Shown one piece after another: positions 13,375 to 14,437 of a stretch of 14,437 nt of DNA. Origin of the DNA: Candidatus Eisenbergiella stercorigallinarum (GTDB lineage: Bacteria; Bacillota; Clostridia; Lachnospirales; Lachnospiraceae); contig DWUW01000031.1 in the NCBI GenBank assembly GCA_019120525.1, positions 1 to 14,437 of the forward strand. The letters run 5' to 3'. Position 1 is the first letter of the stretch. The number at the start of each line of letters is the position of its first letter. Under the pieces are notes generated by a model that was not told where the DNA came from, searched no databases, and was given only the letters and a program-made list of their open reading frames with translations. The translations under genes and the position numbers were made by a program.

Positions 13375-14437
13375 ATGAGATTTCGTAGGGGATGTGTAAG
13401 TTATCTGTTGTGGGCGCTGTACGGGCTGACAGTCTGTGCGGCGCTTACCCTGCAGGTTAGGGACGTATGCCGTTTGCCCGGACAGGAAGGGGAGGACTGG
13501 TACCTCTTGCTGGCGGCAGGCTGCGTCCTTTTTCTGTTTTTCCTTCTGTTCCTTCCGGGCAGGCTCCTGGCCGGAAGAAATGGGAAACGGGAAGAAAAGA
13601 AAGAGCATCCGGGCAAAAGGAAGAAGCGCCGCTTCGGCTATATGGATGCGGCGTATCTGCTTTTTGCCGCGGCGGCCTGCCTGGCACTGCGCCTTTGGGG
13701 GACGGAAACGTCCGGGTTCCTGCTGCCCCTGGCCGAATCGCTTGGCATCGCCCTGCTTTATCCGGCGCTGTGTTTCCTGGCGGGACGGATACCCGCTGTG
13801 ACCGTAACCCTTGTCCTTGCTGTCCTTCCCGTTATCTGCGGGGAGAGGGGAGCCGGGGGCCGGCCAGGCATTCTGATAACGGGGGCGGCCGTCCTCCTGC
13901 TTTTTTCTTTCCTGTATCTGGAGGCGCTTTCCGGGCGGAAAAGGGGACTGGCAGCCTGGGCGGCGCTTTTCGGCCTGCCGGCAGGGGCGGCCGTGTTTCT
14001 GGATCCCGCTTTCTTTTCTTTCCTTCTGTTTGCGGTCTCGGCGTCTGTGCGGATCATCCTGAAAGAAGATCCGGGCTCTGAGGAAAAGAAAAGGCGCCGG
14101 AAACAGAGAGGCGGGACGCCGGCGCGTAAGGATCAGGCCGGGAGGCCGGGGGATGCGTCCCGCAGGGCATCCGGGATATGCGTCCTGCTTCTTTCTGCGG
14201 CGGCGGGGTGGGGGATCCTTTGCGCCCTTTCGCTTCGGATATCCGGGACAGCAGCGGCTGGAATGCCCGTGGAAGGATTTGATGCCGCAAGCCTGCTTTC
14301 CGGGCTCCTCCCGTTTTGGAGCGGCTTTTCGCCTGTCCCCGCAGCGGGGCTTCCGGCCGGTTTTTTCGCGGCCTGCTGCTGCGTCTTTTATATTTTCGGC
14401 TTTTTTGACCAGAGGGGAAACCGGGGCTGCGTATGGC
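13375..14437 (+). CDS. Large polytopic membrane protein, unrecognised, 3' end beyond window
   Basis: An uninterrupted frame runs from ATG 13375 to the window end (354 codons, no stop). GAGGG at 13365-13369 lies 5 bases before the ATG. The product is very hydrophobic, with about ten likely membrane helices at roughly residues 9-27, 43-64, 90-107, 115-136, 140-155, 165-184, 190-208, 211-229, 268-288 and 328-344. Two strongly basic loops, at about 62-89 (RKKRR-rich) and 229-265 (KKRRRKQR-containing), are probably cytoplasmic. No catalytic motif is certain. The repeated short helices and the loop FLDPAFFSF recall membrane-embedded GT-C glycosyltransferases, but this is only an impression, and a transporter or assembly protein is equally possible. 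It lies 69 bp after the sulfhydrylase gene and has no terminator before it. Codon composition is GC-rich like its neighbours. Confidence 0.75.
   Translation, partial: MRFRRGCVSYLLWALYGLTVCAALTLQVRDVCRLPGQEGEDWYLLLAAGCVLFLFFLLFLPGRLLAGRNGKREEKKEHPGKRKKRRFGYMDAAYLLFAAAACLALRLWGTETSGFLLPLAESLGIALLYPALCFLAGRIPAVTVTLVLAVLPVICGERGAGGRPGILITGAAVLLLFSFLYLEALSGRKRGLAAWAALFGLPAGAAVFLDPAFFSFLLFAVSASVRIILKEDPGSEEKKRRRKQRGGTPARKDQAGRPGDASRRASGICVLLLSAAAGWGILCALSLRISGTAAAGMPVEGFDAASLLSGLLPFWSGFSPVPAAGLPAGFFAACCCVFYIFGFFDQRGNRGCVW

Noticed and set aside
13467..14081. 204-codon frame inside the right-edge membrane protein
   Set aside because: It is out of phase with the longer membrane-protein frame that starts earlier with a good ribosome binding site; its Gly/Arg/Pro-rich product looks like a shadow.

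Overview
The window most likely comes from a moderately GC-rich Clostridia genome, probably Lachnospiraceae-like (Bacillota). The support is strong AGGAGG-type ribosome binding sites, use of GTG and TTG starts, a Rex repressor, a Bacillota-type nnr-alr-mazF (EndoA) gene order, sigma-A-like promoters and several clostridial housekeeping families. The exact taxon cannot be read from the sequence alone.

Layout. Positions 1-2302 (+ strand) hold the 3' part of an AIM24-family gene, a flavin reductase-like gene, a decayed membrane-protein fragment and a GNAT acetyltransferase. From about 546 to 2300 the DNA is visibly more AT-rich than the rest. Positions 2367-4719 hold a divergent pair: a MATE efflux transporter (-) and an AraC-type regulator (+), 61 bp apart. 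Positions 4799-7731 hold a second divergent pair: an ABC-F ATPase (-) and the redox repressor rex (+). They are separated by a compact regulatory region with two outward-facing promoters whose -35 boxes form a perfect inverted repeat. A rho-independent terminator follows rex. Positions 7785-11066 (+) form a cluster of NAD(P)HX repair enzyme (nnr), alanine racemase (alr) and a MazF/EndoA-type RNase toxin with no antitoxin gene beside it. Positions 11090-13305 hold yebC, with its own promoter and a structured leader but broken by a one-base frameshift, followed by an O-acetylhomoserine sulfhydrylase-type PLP enzyme. From 13375 to the right edge runs a long unrecognised polytopic membrane protein that continues past the window.

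Functional reading. Most of this is ordinary chromosomal content: redox sensing, cofactor repair, D-alanine supply for peptidoglycan, translation factors and sulfur amino-acid synthesis. No CRISPR array, prophage, insertion sequence, rRNA or tRNA was seen. No clear new multi-gene system was found. The points most worth a second look are the yebC frameshift, the apparently antitoxin-less MazF, the back-to-back rex/ABC-F promoter palindrome, the leaders of the ABC-F and yebC genes, and the unrecognised membrane protein at the right edge.
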